Origin: Patulibacter sp040675535
Lineage (GTDB): Bacteria > Actinomycetota > Thermoleophilia > Solirubrobacterales > Solirubrobacteraceae
Direction: 5' to 3'
Length of the DNA: 64,000 bases
Assembly: GCF_040675535.1 (NCBI RefSeq)
Contig: NZ_JBFAPC010000001.1
Coordinates: 21,172 to 85,171 of the forward strand
In this document: positions 25,534 to 34,833 of the stretch, piece after piece
How positions within the stretch are numbered: the first letter of the stretch is position 1
How the letters are laid out: every line of letters starts with the position of its first letter
Program-made: the position numbers and the translations under genes
The notes under the pieces: model-generated
What the model was told of the DNA's origin: nothing
Database searches by the model: none
The model's input: the letters and a program-made list of their open reading frames with translations, nothing else

Positions 25534-26649
25534 TCAGCCCTCCCGGGCCCCGCGACCCAGGACGAGACCCACCGCGGCCGCGCGGTTCGGTGCGCCGAGC
25601 TTCCGGAGGATCCGGCTGACGTGCGTCTTCGCGGTGGCGCGCGTGATGTAGAGGTCGTGGCTGATCTCCCGGTTGCCCAGTCCGCGAACGACGCAGTCGA
25701 GGACCTCGAGCTCGCGGGGGGTGAGGATGTCGGCCAGCGCGGTCTCGTCGCGGAGGGTGGTCGCGGGCAGCCCGGTGCCGGCGCGCGAGTCCGACGCGCG
25801 GGAGAGCTCGACGGCCTCGTCGTCGCCCGGCATCGCGTCGACCGTGGCCTGGAGCGCCGATCCGCGCGCTCGCTGGGCCCGCAACCGCTCCGAGACCTCG
25901 CGGCGCTCGAGGATCCAGCCGACCGTCTCGGCGAAGACCACCAGGACGTCCTGGTCGACGGCGTCGACGGGCCGCCGGTCGGCGTGGTCGGCATGGAGCA
26001 GTCCGAGGGCCCGGCCCGCGGGCGCGATCGGCACGACGACCAGCGAGGACGAGCCGGGGAGGACGCCCCGGGCGGGCTCGGTGCCGGGAACGGCCTGGAC
26101 GATCTCGGGCCGGCCGGAGCGCACGACCCGGGCCTCGACCGGCGACCCCGCGAAGGGGAGCGCCCTGCCGCCGTCGGCCCCGCGGTGCACGGGGTCGGAG
26201 GCGGGGTCCAGGCCCCCGGTCGTGCACAGGCGCCACGGCCACCAGTGGTCCGCGTCGAGGCGGCTGAGGAGGACGCGCTCGAATCCGCACGCGCGCGACG
26301 CCTCGCGGCAGATCGCGTCCTCGAGCTCCGCGGACCCGCCGAGTCGCAGGAGGCGGCGCAGGCCTTCGTCGACCTGCCGACGGAGGTCGACGTGCGCGCC
26401 GGCCGACGCCTCGTGGTCCGCGGCCGCGAGGTCCGCCGCGCGCACGGCGATCCCGACGAGCGCGCGGCGCTCCTGCTCGTCGACGACGCCGGCCAGTCCG
26501 TCGGCCACCCGGCGGGTGAGGGCGGCCAGGGCGTCGGACCGGTGCGGCGGCACGCGGGGGTGCGCGGCGTCGCCGGGTCCGAGGATCCGGTCCACCGCGG
26601 CGTGCATGGCGCCGGCCGACGTCGCGGCCGCGGGCCGCGATGCACTCAT
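25534..26649 (-). CDS. GAF-LuxR transcriptional regulator (pair 1, distal member)
   Basis: A 371-residue protein whose ATG overlaps the stop of the upstream regulator (ATGA). A helical N-terminal region is followed by a GAF-like sensor (CGFERVLLSRLDADHWW to LVVVPIAPAGRALGLLHAD), a linker helix, and a LuxR-type HTH at the end (LTPRELEVLDCVVRGLGNRE, RILRKLGAPNRAAAV). No receiver domain, so it probably senses a ligand or partner through GAF. The pair faces the GMC/P450 genes. Confidence 0.85.
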   Translation of the reverse strand: MSASRPAAATSAGAMHAAVDRILGPGDAAHPRVPPHRSDALAALTRRVADGLAGVVDEQERRALVGIAVRAADLAAADHEASAGAHVDLRRQVDEGLRRLLRLGGSAELEDAICREASRACGFERVLLSRLDADHWWPWRLCTTGGLDPASDPVHRGADGGRALPFAGSPVEARVVRSGRPEIVQAVPGTEPARGVLPGSSSLVVVPIAPAGRALGLLHADHADRRPVDAVDQDVLVVFAETVGWILERREVSERLRAQRARGSALQATVDAMPGDDEAVELSRASDSRAGTGLPATTLRDETALADILTPRELEVLDCVVRGLGNREISHDLYITRATAKTHVSRILRKLGAPNRAAAVGLVLGRGAREG

Positions 26650-27725
26650 CGGTCTCGGGCGACCGGCCCGCGCGGGCCCGCCGGTCGGCGCAGGTACTCC
26701 GCGACGGCGCCGGACCTCGACGACGTCCCGAGCTTGCGGTTGATGCGCTTGAGGTGCGAGCGGACGGTCTCCTCCGCGACGACGAGCCGCGCGGCGATCT
26801 GGGCGTTGCCGAGTCCCTGCGCGAGCCCGTCGAGGATCTCCCGCTCACGGCCCGTCAGGGGCACGGCTCCCGCCGCGGCGCCCTCGACCGCGACGGGGTG
26901 CGGGACGACGCCGGGGCGGGCCCGGGCCATCGGGACGTCGGCCGCGGCGAGCTCGTCGATCGCGGTGATGGCGTCCTGGAACGCCCGTCGCAGGCGGCCG
27001 TGCTGCTCGCGGAGCCGCTCCGCCAGGACCGCGCGTTCGAAGAGCACGGAGAACCGGTCGGCGAAGTCGCGGAGCAGATCGCGGTCCGTCGCGTCGCACG
27101 GCGCCGTCGTCCCGTAGCGGTCGGCGTGGAAGAAGCCGATGACCCGCTGCGACGCGACGACGGGAGCGGCCACGTACGACGTCGTCCGCGACATCGCGAC
27201 GATGTCGGCGAAGACCCGGTCGTCGTGGGCCGGGTCGTCGACGAGGGCCGGCATCCGCCGCCGGGCCATCTCGGTCTCCAGGCGGAGCCGCTCCAGTGGC
27301 AGGCGGACCTCCTGGATGAAGTCCCGGAAGCCGGTCTCCTCGGGGTCGGCGCCGTCGCGGGCGGCCATGACCTTCGGGTCCCACACGCCGTCGTGGACCT
27401 GCGAGAGCATCGCGCGGCTGAACCGCCCGGTGGCGACCAGGGCCCGGGGTGACGCCTCCACGAGCTGCGCCGGCGTCTCGAGGCGGCGGAGACCCGCCAG
27501 CTCCCGGTGGACCCGCAGGAGCGCATCGGCGCCGTCGGAGCGCCGCTGCCCGTCGTGGGTGCAGATGGCCCGGTCGAGGCCGACGAGCCGCGCGAGGTCC
27601 TCGGCCGCGCCCGCCGACGGTCGCTCCAGGCGGCGGCGCACGGCGTCGCGTTGCCGCACGAGCTCCGACCGGGACGGGACGAGCGGGGGCGGCGGGGCGG
27701 GGGAGGGGGCTCCGGGGACGCTCAC
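26646..27725 (-). CDS. GAF-LuxR transcriptional regulator (pair 1, proximal member)
   Basis: A 359-residue protein. The GAF-like domain (FSRAMLSQVHDGVWDPKVM; YVAAPVVASQRVIGFFHADR) carries the motif RRRMPALVDDP that marks the promoter-proximal member of each pair in this window. It ends with a LuxR HTH (LTGREREILDGLAQGLGNAQ, HLKRINRKLGTSSRSGAV). Divergent from the GMC oxidoreductase across a 107-nt gap holding a perfect palindrome. Confidence 0.85.
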   Translation of the reverse strand: MSVPGAPSPAPPPPLVPSRSELVRQRDAVRRRLERPSAGAAEDLARLVGLDRAICTHDGQRRSDGADALLRVHRELAGLRRLETPAQLVEASPRALVATGRFSRAMLSQVHDGVWDPKVMAARDGADPEETGFRDFIQEVRLPLERLRLETEMARRRMPALVDDPAHDDRVFADIVAMSRTTSYVAAPVVASQRVIGFFHADRYGTTAPCDATDRDLLRDFADRFSVLFERAVLAERLREQHGRLRRAFQDAITAIDELAAADVPMARARPGVVPHPVAVEGAAAGAVPLTGREREILDGLAQGLGNAQIAARLVVAEETVRSHLKRINRKLGTSSRSGAVAEYLRRPAGPRGPVARDR

Positions 27726-27763
27726 GTCCCGACGCTAGTCCCCCGTCGCCCCCGGGGCGTCGT

Positions 27764-27780
27764 CCCGATGGGGTATCGGG
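27764..27780 (+). promoter_or_regulatory. Palindrome CCCGAT-N5-ATCGGG in divergent promoter
   Basis: CCCGATGGGGTATCGGG is a perfect 6-bp inverted repeat about 53 nt before the GMC oxidoreductase start and 39 nt from the regulator start. Its minus-strand half TACCCCATCGGG matches sites before other catabolic genes. Candidate operator of the paired LuxR proteins. Confidence 0.5.
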
Positions 27781-27832
27781 TTCCCCCACGCGGCCGACGT
27801 CGGCACCCGACATCGCCTGGGAGGTTCGTCGC

Positions 27833-29434
27833 ATGAGCTCCGATCCGAACGCCCCGGTCCCCTACGACTACGTCGTCGTCGGTGCAGGATCGGCGGGCTG
27901 CGTCCTCGCGGCCCGCCTGAGCGAGGATCCCGGTGTCCGGGTCGCGCTCGTCGAGGCCGGCGGACCCGACGACGCGCAGGAGCTGCACGTCCCCGTGGCG
28001 TTCGGGTCGCTGTTCAAGTCCGGCTACGACTGGGACTTCAGCTCCGAGGCCGAGCCGGGACTCGACGGGCGCCACGTCTACCTGCCCCGGGGCCTGGTCG
28101 TCGGGGGTTCGAGCAGCACGAACGCCATGATCTACATCCGCGGCAACGCGGCGGACTACGACGGCTGGGCGGCCGACGGGGCCGACGGCTGGTCCGCCGA
28201 CGACGTCCTCCCGTACTTCCGCCGCTCCGAGGCCAACGAGCGCGGCGCCGACGACCACCACGGGGCCGACGGTCCGCTCGCGGTGTCCGACAGCCGCTCG
28301 AACCACCCGGTGACGGAGGCGTTCGTGCGGGCGGCGGAGGCGGCCGGCCATCCGCGCAACCCCGACTTCAACGGTCCGCGACAGGACGGCTTCGGCGCGC
28401 TCCAGGTGACGCAGCGGGCCGGTCTGCGCTGCAGCGCGGCCGCGGCGTTCCTGCACCCGGTGCTCCACCGGGAGAACCTCGAGCTGATCAGCCGGACGCG
28501 CGTCCTGCGGATCCTGCTCGAGGGCGACCGCGCGGTCGGCGTCGCCGTCGAGCGCCACGGCGAGCGGCTCGAGCTGCGGGCCGAGCGCGAGGTCGTGCTC
28601 TCGGCGGGGGCCTACGGCTCGCCGACCCTGCTGATGCAGTCGGGCATCGGGCCGGCCGAGCACCTCACCGGCCTCGGGATTCCCGTGCGGGCCGACCTGC
28701 CCGTCGGCGACGAGCTCCAGGATCACGTCTGCGCGCTCCTGAACTTCGGCTCCCGGATCCCGACGCTGGAGACGGCGTTCAGCCCCGAGGCCCTGTCGCA
28801 GCTGGAGCGCGAGGGACGCGGCCCCCTGACGTCGAACGTCGCGGAGGGCGCGGGCTTCGTGCGCTCGCGTCCGGGACTCCCGGCGCCCGACCTCCAGTTC
28901 CACGTCGCGGCCGTCGGCTTCTCCGACGAGGGCCTCACGCCACCGACGGGGCCGGCCTTCGCGTTCGGACCGTGCGTCGTGAAGCCGACGAGCCGCGGGA
29001 GCGTCCGGCTGCGCAGCGCCGACCCGTACGCGAAGCCGCGGATCGTCAACAACCACCTGACGACGGACGAGGACCGCGCCGCGATGGTGGCCGGCCTGCG
29101 CATCGCGCTCGAGATCGCGCGCCAGGAGCCGCTCGCCGAGATCTCGACCGGCTGCATCGTCGGCCCCGACCGGGACGACGACGAGGGCCTCATCGCCTTC
29201 GCCCGGCGCACCGGCTGGGGCCTCTACCACCCGACGTCGACCTGCGGGATCGGCCGGGTCGTCGACCCGCGGCTGCGCGTCCGGGGCATCGACGGGCTCC
29301 GCGTCGTCGACGCGTCGGTGATGCCGACCGTGACGCGCGGCAACACGAACGCCCCGACGCTGATGATCGCCGAGCGCGCCGCGGACCTGATCCGCGAGGA
29401 CGCGTTGTCGATCAGCGGCGTCGCCACCGCCTGA
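27833..29434 (+). CDS. GMC-family FAD oxidoreductase (choline/alcohol dehydrogenase-like)
   Basis: A 533-residue flavoenzyme. It has the dinucleotide motif VVGAGSAGCVLAARLSE at the N-terminus and the GMC signature region GGSSSTNAMIYIRGN. The C-terminal active-site pair appears as His in LYHPTSTCGIG and Asn in TRGNTNAPTLMIAERAAD. It oxidises a primary or secondary alcohol group; the substrate cannot be read from sequence. ATG follows GGAGG at a good distance. Likely co-transcribed with the P450 70 nt downstream. Confidence 0.88.
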   Translation: MSSDPNAPVPYDYVVVGAGSAGCVLAARLSEDPGVRVALVEAGGPDDAQELHVPVAFGSLFKSGYDWDFSSEAEPGLDGRHVYLPRGLVVGGSSSTNAMIYIRGNAADYDGWAADGADGWSADDVLPYFRRSEANERGADDHHGADGPLAVSDSRSNHPVTEAFVRAAEAAGHPRNPDFNGPRQDGFGALQVTQRAGLRCSAAAAFLHPVLHRENLELISRTRVLRILLEGDRAVGVAVERHGERLELRAEREVVLSAGAYGSPTLLMQSGIGPAEHLTGLGIPVRADLPVGDELQDHVCALLNFGSRIPTLETAFSPEALSQLEREGRGPLTSNVAEGAGFVRSRPGLPAPDLQFHVAAVGFSDEGLTPPTGPAFAFGPCVVKPTSRGSVRLRSADPYAKPRIVNNHLTTDEDRAAMVAGLRIALEIARQEPLAEISTGCIVGPDRDDDEGLIAFARRTGWGLYHPTSTCGIGRVVDPRLRVRGIDGLRVVDASVMPTVTRGNTNAPTLMIAERAADLIREDALSISGVATA

Positions 29435-29504
29435 GTCCGCCGGCCACGCAGCGCGGACCGCGCCCCCCCACCCCTCCGAGCCCCACAACCCGAGGACCAC
29501 CACC

Positions 29505-30767
29505 ATGAGCACCGCGACCCCCGATACGGACATCGACCTGAGCTCCCTCGAGTTCTGGGCACGTCCCTACGAGGAGCGGGAGCGCTCGTTCCGCTGGCTG
29601 CGCGAGAACCGCCCCGTGTCGTGGCAGCGGGCCCCCGACCCGCTCGCGCCCGGCCTCGAGAACTCCAAGGGCTACTGGGCGATCGCGCGCTACGAGCACA
29701 TCCGCGAGATCTCCCGGAACCCCGAGGCGTTCTCCTCGGCCGACGGCGTCTTCCTCGACGACTTCCCGCAGCTCGAGACGATTCTCTCGTTCATCGTGAT
29801 GGACGACCCGCGTCACAAGGCGCTGCGCGACATCACCCAGTCGGCGTTCAACCCCCGCAACATCCGGCGGATGGAGGAGCAGATCGCCACCGTGGCCCGC
29901 CGCATCGTCGACGGCGTCGCGCCGCTCGGCCAGGGCGACCTCTGCGAGCTGGTCTTCAAGCAGCTCCCGGGCTACGTGTTCGCCGAGGTGTTCGTGGGCA
30001 TCCAGGAGGAGCACCGCCGTGATGTCCTGATCGAGGCCGCCGAGCAGCTCGGGGCCTGGGCCGATCCTTCCTACGCCCACATCGGGCCCCCGCTGGTCGT
30101 CTTCCAGGATGCGGCCCAGCGGATCATGGCGATCGCGTTCGAGGAGGCCGAGCGCTGCCGTCGCGAGCCCGACGACAACCTGATGACCTGGATCGTGCAG
30201 GCGCAGCACGACGGTCAGGGACTGACCGAGCCGGAGCTCGGCGCGTTCTTCACGCTGCTCGTCGGGGCGGCGAACGACACCTCGCGCCACGCGATGGCCC
30301 ACGCGATCATCAACCTCCAGAAGCACCCGGACCAGAAGGCCGTGCTGCTCGAGGACCTCGAGGGTCGGCTCGACGTCGCCGTCGAGGAGCTGATGCGCTG
30401 GTCGCCGCCGCTGATGCACTTCCGCCGCACGGCCACGCAGGACTACGACCTGGACGGCACGATCATCAAGGCGGGTGACAAGGTCGTCCTCTGGTACTGC
30501 TCGGGCAACCGCGACCCCGACGCGTTCCCCGACCCGGACCGCTTCGACCTCCGGCGGCAGCCGAATCGTCACCTGAGCTTCGGCAACGGCGCGCACTACT
30601 GCATGGGCTCGGCGCTCGGTCGGCAGATGGTCAAGAGCATCCTCCGGGAGTTCACCGCGCGGATGCCGGACCTCGAGGTCGGGGAGCCGCAGATGCTGCT
30701 CTCGAACTTCATGAACGGGGTGCTGGCGCTCGAGGGTCGCTGGACCCCGACCGGCGGACGCGCGTGA
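29505..30767 (+). CDS. Cytochrome P450
   Basis: A 420-residue soluble bacterial P450. The heme loop FGNGAHYCMG has the cysteine ligand, the K-helix ExxR is in EELMRW, and the I-helix reads GAANDTSRHA with the acid/alcohol pair for oxygen activation. The N-terminal LSSLEFWARPYEERERSFRWLRENRPV is of the type seen in actinobacterial sterol and alkyl-chain hydroxylases, but the substrate is open. No redox partner is adjacent; the one at 39862-41521 could serve. Confidence 0.9.
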   Translation: MSTATPDTDIDLSSLEFWARPYEERERSFRWLRENRPVSWQRAPDPLAPGLENSKGYWAIARYEHIREISRNPEAFSSADGVFLDDFPQLETILSFIVMDDPRHKALRDITQSAFNPRNIRRMEEQIATVARRIVDGVAPLGQGDLCELVFKQLPGYVFAEVFVGIQEEHRRDVLIEAAEQLGAWADPSYAHIGPPLVVFQDAAQRIMAIAFEEAERCRREPDDNLMTWIVQAQHDGQGLTEPELGAFFTLLVGAANDTSRHAMAHAIINLQKHPDQKAVLLEDLEGRLDVAVEELMRWSPPLMHFRRTATQDYDLDGTIIKAGDKVVLWYCSGNRDPDAFPDPDRFDLRRQPNRHLSFGNGAHYCMGSALGRQMVKSILREFTARMPDLEVGEPQMLLSNFMNGVLALEGRWTPTGGRA

Positions 30768-30836
30768 CCGGCGCCGTCCGGGGGGACTGACCATCGGCCG
30801 ATCCACCGACGGACGGGGGCCCCGGGACGGATCGAC

Positions 30837-31268
30837 TCAGCGCCCCTCGCGTCGCCGCCGGCGCAGCTCCGCCGGGTCGTCGCCGAACAGCAGGTCGTCC
30901 GGGGGCGGCGCGGCGCGCACGCCGCGGAACCCGCCCTGCTGCGGGGCGCCGAGCAGCGACGTGCGCAGCCGGTCGCGCTCCGCGGCCTGGGCGACGCCCT
31001 CGCGGCGATCGACGTCGCCGCTCATCCACAGCCGGTGGATGACGCCCATCAGCGGGATCAGAACGATCGCGATGCCGTACATCCCCACCGGTGTCATCGC
31101 GTAGCCGAGCGGGCTGAACGTGTCGGTCATGAGCTTCGTCCAGAAGATCGTGCCGACCACGAACACGACGACCGCCCCGACGGCCAGCGCGACGGCGACG
31201 AACCGCGCGCCGACGTCGGTCGCGACGTTGCGGGGGATCGCTCGTGGGTGCTGCGCCTCGTGGTCCAT
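30837..31268 (-). CDS. Small two-helix membrane protein, unknown
   Basis: A 143-residue protein with two membrane helices (FVAVALAVGAVVVFVVGTIF and MYGIAIVLIPLMGVIHRLW) and a charged C-terminal tail rich in Arg/Asp. It is convergent with the P450 and has no close same-strand partner. Not recognised. Confidence 0.65.
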   Translation of the reverse strand: MDHEAQHPRAIPRNVATDVGARFVAVALAVGAVVVFVVGTIFWTKLMTDTFSPLGYAMTPVGMYGIAIVLIPLMGVIHRLWMSGDVDRREGVAQAAERDRLRTSLLGAPQQGGFRGVRAAPPPDDLLFGDDPAELRRRRREGR

Positions 31269-31445
31269 GGTCGTCGTCCGTGTCGGTCGTCACAGGCCCG
31301 GTACCCGGAACGTAGCACCGATCTCCACGGCGCCGGACGGCGTACGCGTACGGACGTTCGTCTGATCGGCCCGCGCCCGTGGTTGCCGGGACGGGGGCGG
31401 GGTAGCGACGCCCCACACGCGGCAGCACCCCGACGCGTCCCGCCA

Positions 31446-31470
31446 CGCGGGCGGTCGGGTTCCGCCCGCG
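31446..31470 (+). promoter_or_regulatory. 9-bp hairpin in leader of the GlsB-like gene
   Basis: CGCGGGCGG / CCGCCCGCG with a 7-nt loop, ending 24 nt before the start codon and just upstream of the ribosome site. It could slow translation or mark an upstream terminator. Confidence 0.4.
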
Positions 31471-31494
31471 ACCACCTCAACGAAGGGACGCTCC

Positions 31495-31749
31495 ATGATC
31501 GGAGCCATCATCCTCGGCCTCGTGGCCGGATTCGTCGGCAAGGCGCTCGTCCCGGGCGAGGACCCCGGCGGCATCGTGATCACGACGGTCATCGGCCTGG
31601 TCGGCGCGCTCGTCGGCTACTTCATCTTCACCCGCGGGCTGGGCATCGGCGACCACGACGCGTTCGACCTGGGCGGCCTGCTCAGCGCGATCATCGGCGT
31701 CGTGATCGTCCTCACCGCCTACCGCGTGGTCGCGGGCCGCACGACGTGA
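31495..31749 (+). CDS. GlsB/YeaQ/YmgE-family small membrane protein
   Basis: An 84-residue protein with three short hydrophobic stretches (IIGAIILGLVAGFVGKAL-like, ITTVIGLVGALVGYFIFTR, LLSAIIGVVIVLTAYRVV) and the family's G-rich start. Members are often called transglycosylase-associated and are linked to stress. AAGGGA precedes the ATG. Confidence 0.85.
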   Translation: MIGAIILGLVAGFVGKALVPGEDPGGIVITTVIGLVGALVGYFIFTRGLGIGDHDAFDLGGLLSAIIGVVIVLTAYRVVAGRTT

Positions 31750-31901
31750 GCACCGGCGGGCGGGGCCACCCGTCCGCCGCCCCGCTCCCCGAGCCCCTGG
31801 CCGCAGCTCCGCGACCGGACGCGCCCGTCCGCACCACCGTCGTGGCCGCCGACCACGGCGCGACGGACGGGGCGGCGCCGGACCGCTAGCGTCCCGCGGC
31901 G

Positions 31902-32753
31902 ATGAGCCCCGACGGCCCGGTCGCCGACGCCAACGCGTCCCGCAACACCCGCCGGGAGCGCGGCCGCCGCGCCCGCTGGGCGCCGGCCCGCGCCGCGCTC
32001 GCCGCGCTGCTGCAGGACCACCTCGTCCCGGGCGCGCGCGTCGCGGTCGTCGGCGCCGGCAACGGGGACGACCTGCCGCTCGGCGCGATCGCCGCGCGGG
32101 CGTCGTCCGTGACGCTGCTGGACATCGACCCCGACGCGGCGCTGCGGGCCCGGGGCCGGGTGCGCCGCGGGCTGCGCCGCCGCGTGCGGACGCTCCGCCA
32201 CGACGTCACCGGCGGGGCCGCGGACCACGTCGTCCGGGGGGCCGTCGCGGCGGGCGGCGATCCCGTCGGGCCGCCGGCGCCCGGCGGCGCCCCGGGCTCG
32301 GCGGCCCCGCTGCCGGGCGGCCCGTACGACCTGGTGATCGGCGACCTCCTCTACAGCCAGCTGCTCTACCCGGCGCTCCTGGACGCGGGCGTCCCCGCCG
32401 ACCGGCGGCGGGCGGCCATCGGCGGACACGGCGCGGCGCTCACCGCCGCCGTCGTCGCGCGGCTCCACGCGTCCGCGCCGGTCGTCGTCCACCTCCAGGA
32501 CCTCGCGTGCTGGGGCAACGGCTACGAGCAGCCCGTCGACCTGGAGGACGTCCTGGAGGCGGCGGAGACCGACCTGCCGGCCGCGCTGGCGCTCGCGGCG
32601 CGCACGAAGGGGCCGCGCGAGTCCGATCCCCGCCGCGCCGTCGAGGCGCTCGGGATCCCCGTCCTGGCCACCGCGCTGTGGCGGTGGCCGTTCGTGGAGG
32701 GCGTCGACTACCTCGTCGTCGCGACCGTGGCGGGGGAGCCCGCCGGGGCGTAG
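31902..32753 (+). CDS. SAM-dependent methyltransferase-like protein
   Basis: A 283-residue protein. The SAM-binding glycine motif is in ARVAVVGAGNGDDLPLGAI, the acidic residue after strand 2 in VTLLDIDPDA, and a later PYDLVIGDLLYSQLLYP fits motif IV. The N-terminus is Arg-rich. The target is unknown. Convergent with the acyl-CoA synthetase across 70 nt. Confidence 0.65.
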   Translation: MSPDGPVADANASRNTRRERGRRARWAPARAALAALLQDHLVPGARVAVVGAGNGDDLPLGAIAARASSVTLLDIDPDAALRARGRVRRGLRRRVRTLRHDVTGGAADHVVRGAVAAGGDPVGPPAPGGAPGSAAPLPGGPYDLVIGDLLYSQLLYPALLDAGVPADRRRAAIGGHGAALTAAVVARLHASAPVVVHLQDLACWGNGYEQPVDLEDVLEAAETDLPAALALAARTKGPRESDPRRAVEALGIPVLATALWRWPFVEGVDYLVVATVAGEPAGA

Positions 32754-32823
32754 GCGCGGGCGGGACGCCGGCGCGCGGCCGGCCGGGGCCGACGCGGTGC
32801 GGTCGCCCCGCCGGACCCGCCGC

Positions 32824-34620
32824 TCAGCGCGGCGCCTCGTAGAGCGCGTCGATCTCCGGGGCGTAGCGGTCGTGGATCACGCGGCGCTTGAGCTTCATCG
32901 TCGGCGTCAGCTCGTCGCCGCCGGGCGCCCACTTCTCGGGCACGATCTGGAAGCGCTTGATCTGCTCGACGCGCGAGAGCTTGCGGTTGCCGCGTGCCAC
33001 GGCGGCGTCGACCGCGGCGACGACGGCCTCGTGCGTCGTCAGCTCGGCGAGGTCGTCGGCGACGAGGCCCTCCTGCTCGGCGAAGCCCTGCAGCGCCTCG
33101 CGGTCCAGCGCGATCAGCGCGACGTTGTACGGCCGCCGGTCCCCGATCGCGGCGATCTGCCCGATCAGCGCGCTCTCGGGCTTGATCGCCATCTCGATGC
33201 CGGCCGGGGACATGTTCTTCCCCGCCGCGTTGACGATCAGCTCCTTCTTGCGGTCGACGATCGTCAGGTAGCCGTCGGCGTCCCGCGTGGCGACGTCGCC
33301 GGAGTGCATCCAGCCGTCGGCGTCCAGCGCCTCGGCCGTGCGCTCCGGGTCGCCCCGGTAGCCGACCATCACGTTCTCGCCGCGGACGAGGATCTCGCCG
33401 TCGTCCGCCAGGCGGACCTCGACGCCGGGCAGCGGCAGGCCGACCGTCCCGAGCTTGTTGCGCTCCAGGGGGTTGGAGATCGTGAAGACCGTCTCGGACA
33501 TGCCCCAGAACTCGACGACCTCGAGGCCGACGGCGTGGAAGAGCTGCAGCACCTCCGGCGGCGACGGGGCGGCGGCCACGCCGAACCACTCCAGCTGGTC
33601 GAGGCCGAGCTGCGTGCGCAGGCCGGCGAGCACGACCTCGGCCTCGGGGCCGACGCCGGGGTGGAACTGCGGCGGGCAGCCCGCCTGGATCGCCTCGACG
33701 GTCTCGCGGCCCTTCCGGACCGCGTCGGCGAGCTCGGGCGACGCCGCGGCGGCCCGCTCGATGCCCAGGGCGAGCTTCTCGAGGATCCGCGGGACCGCGA
33801 ACAGCCGCGTCGGGCGGGCCTCCGCGAGCGTCGCCGCGAGGACCTTCGGGTCGGGGCAGCAGGTGACCTCGTAGCCGAACGCGAGCGAGCCGTAGTGGCT
33901 GATGTAGCGCTCGGCGATGTGCGCCATCGGCAGGTACGAGACGACGCGGCCGCCGAGCGTCGGGGGCGCGAACGTCTCCATCGTGCGGAGGTTGAAGAGC
34001 AGGCCCGCGTGGGAGTGCTGGACGCCCTTCGGGACGCCGGTGGTGCCCGAGGTGTAGACGAGGACCGCCACGTCGTCCGCCTGCACGGACGCGGCGGCGG
34101 CGTCGAGGTCGAAGTCCGGGTCGCCGGCCTCCTCGAGCGCCTGCAGGCTGGACGTGGCGCCCTCGCCGCCGTCGATCGAGACGACGTGCTGCAGCGTCGG
34201 CTCGAGCGTCGCGGCCTCGGCGAGCGTCGCCGTGAACGCCGCCTCGGTGATCGCGATCCGCGCCTCGGAGTTGCGCAGCGGGGCGAGCAGCTGCTCGGCC
34301 GGGCTCGTGTTGTAGAGCGAGAACGCGCCCGCGCCCAGGTGCAGCGCGGCGGTGTCGACGAGGTGGAACTCCGGCACGTTGGTCAGCATCAGCGCGACGC
34401 TGTCGCCGCGCCCCACGCCCATCGCCTGCAGGCCGGCGGCGATCCGACGGACGCGTTCCCGGTACTGGGACCACGTGATCGAGACGCCGTCCGGTCCGCT
34501 GGTGCGCAGCGCGACGTCGTCGGGCCGCTCGGCCACGGTCGTCGCGAACGCCTCGCAGAGCGTCGCGGCACGGAGGGCCTCGGGGAGCGGTCGGCGGGTG
34601 CTGATGTCGGTGGAGGCCAT
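32824..34620 (-). CDS. Long-chain fatty-acid (acyl)-CoA synthetase, AMP-forming
   Basis: A 598-residue adenylate-forming enzyme. It has the P-loop-like motif YTSGTTGVPKG, then YLPMAHIAERY, FWGMSE, GWMHSGDVATRDADGYLTI and DRKKELIVNAAGKN with the terminal catalytic lysine region. The length and GKNMSP segment match the long-chain FACS branch. It activates a carboxylic acid for beta-oxidation, fitting the acyl-CoA dehydrogenase at 49055. A TACCCC-type motif lies about 120 nt upstream. Confidence 0.9.
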   Translation of the reverse strand: MASTDISTRRPLPEALRAATLCEAFATTVAERPDDVALRTSGPDGVSITWSQYRERVRRIAAGLQAMGVGRGDSVALMLTNVPEFHLVDTAALHLGAGAFSLYNTSPAEQLLAPLRNSEARIAITEAAFTATLAEAATLEPTLQHVVSIDGGEGATSSLQALEEAGDPDFDLDAAAASVQADDVAVLVYTSGTTGVPKGVQHSHAGLLFNLRTMETFAPPTLGGRVVSYLPMAHIAERYISHYGSLAFGYEVTCCPDPKVLAATLAEARPTRLFAVPRILEKLALGIERAAAASPELADAVRKGRETVEAIQAGCPPQFHPGVGPEAEVVLAGLRTQLGLDQLEWFGVAAAPSPPEVLQLFHAVGLEVVEFWGMSETVFTISNPLERNKLGTVGLPLPGVEVRLADDGEILVRGENVMVGYRGDPERTAEALDADGWMHSGDVATRDADGYLTIVDRKKELIVNAAGKNMSPAGIEMAIKPESALIGQIAAIGDRRPYNVALIALDREALQGFAEQEGLVADDLAELTTHEAVVAAVDAAVARGNRKLSRVEQIKRFQIVPEKWAPGGDELTPTMKLKRRVIHDRYAPEIDALYEAPR

Positions 34621-34740
34621 GCGGGTTCCCCTGGCGGGCGGGCGGTGGGTGGCGGGCCGGGACGCGCGGGGCGACCGTCGAGCCTCCTCGACGCTAGCCC
34701 CGGCTCCCGGCGGGGGCGTCCCTACACGGAGGGACCGGGG

Positions 34741-34757
34741 CCTCCCGACGGGGGTAC
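34741..34757 (-). promoter_or_regulatory. TACCCCCGTCGGG motif upstream of the acyl-CoA synthetase
   Basis: The minus strand reads GTACCCCCGTCGGGAGG, close to the sites at 27764, 37160 and 51466. It lies between the regulator pair at 34834 and the synthetase. Confidence 0.45.
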
Positions 34758-34833
34758 GACCCGCAGGCACTCACCTCCGTCCCGGCCCCGGGCCAGGCCG
34801 GGTGACCGGCCCCCGCGACGGGTGTCCGGGCGC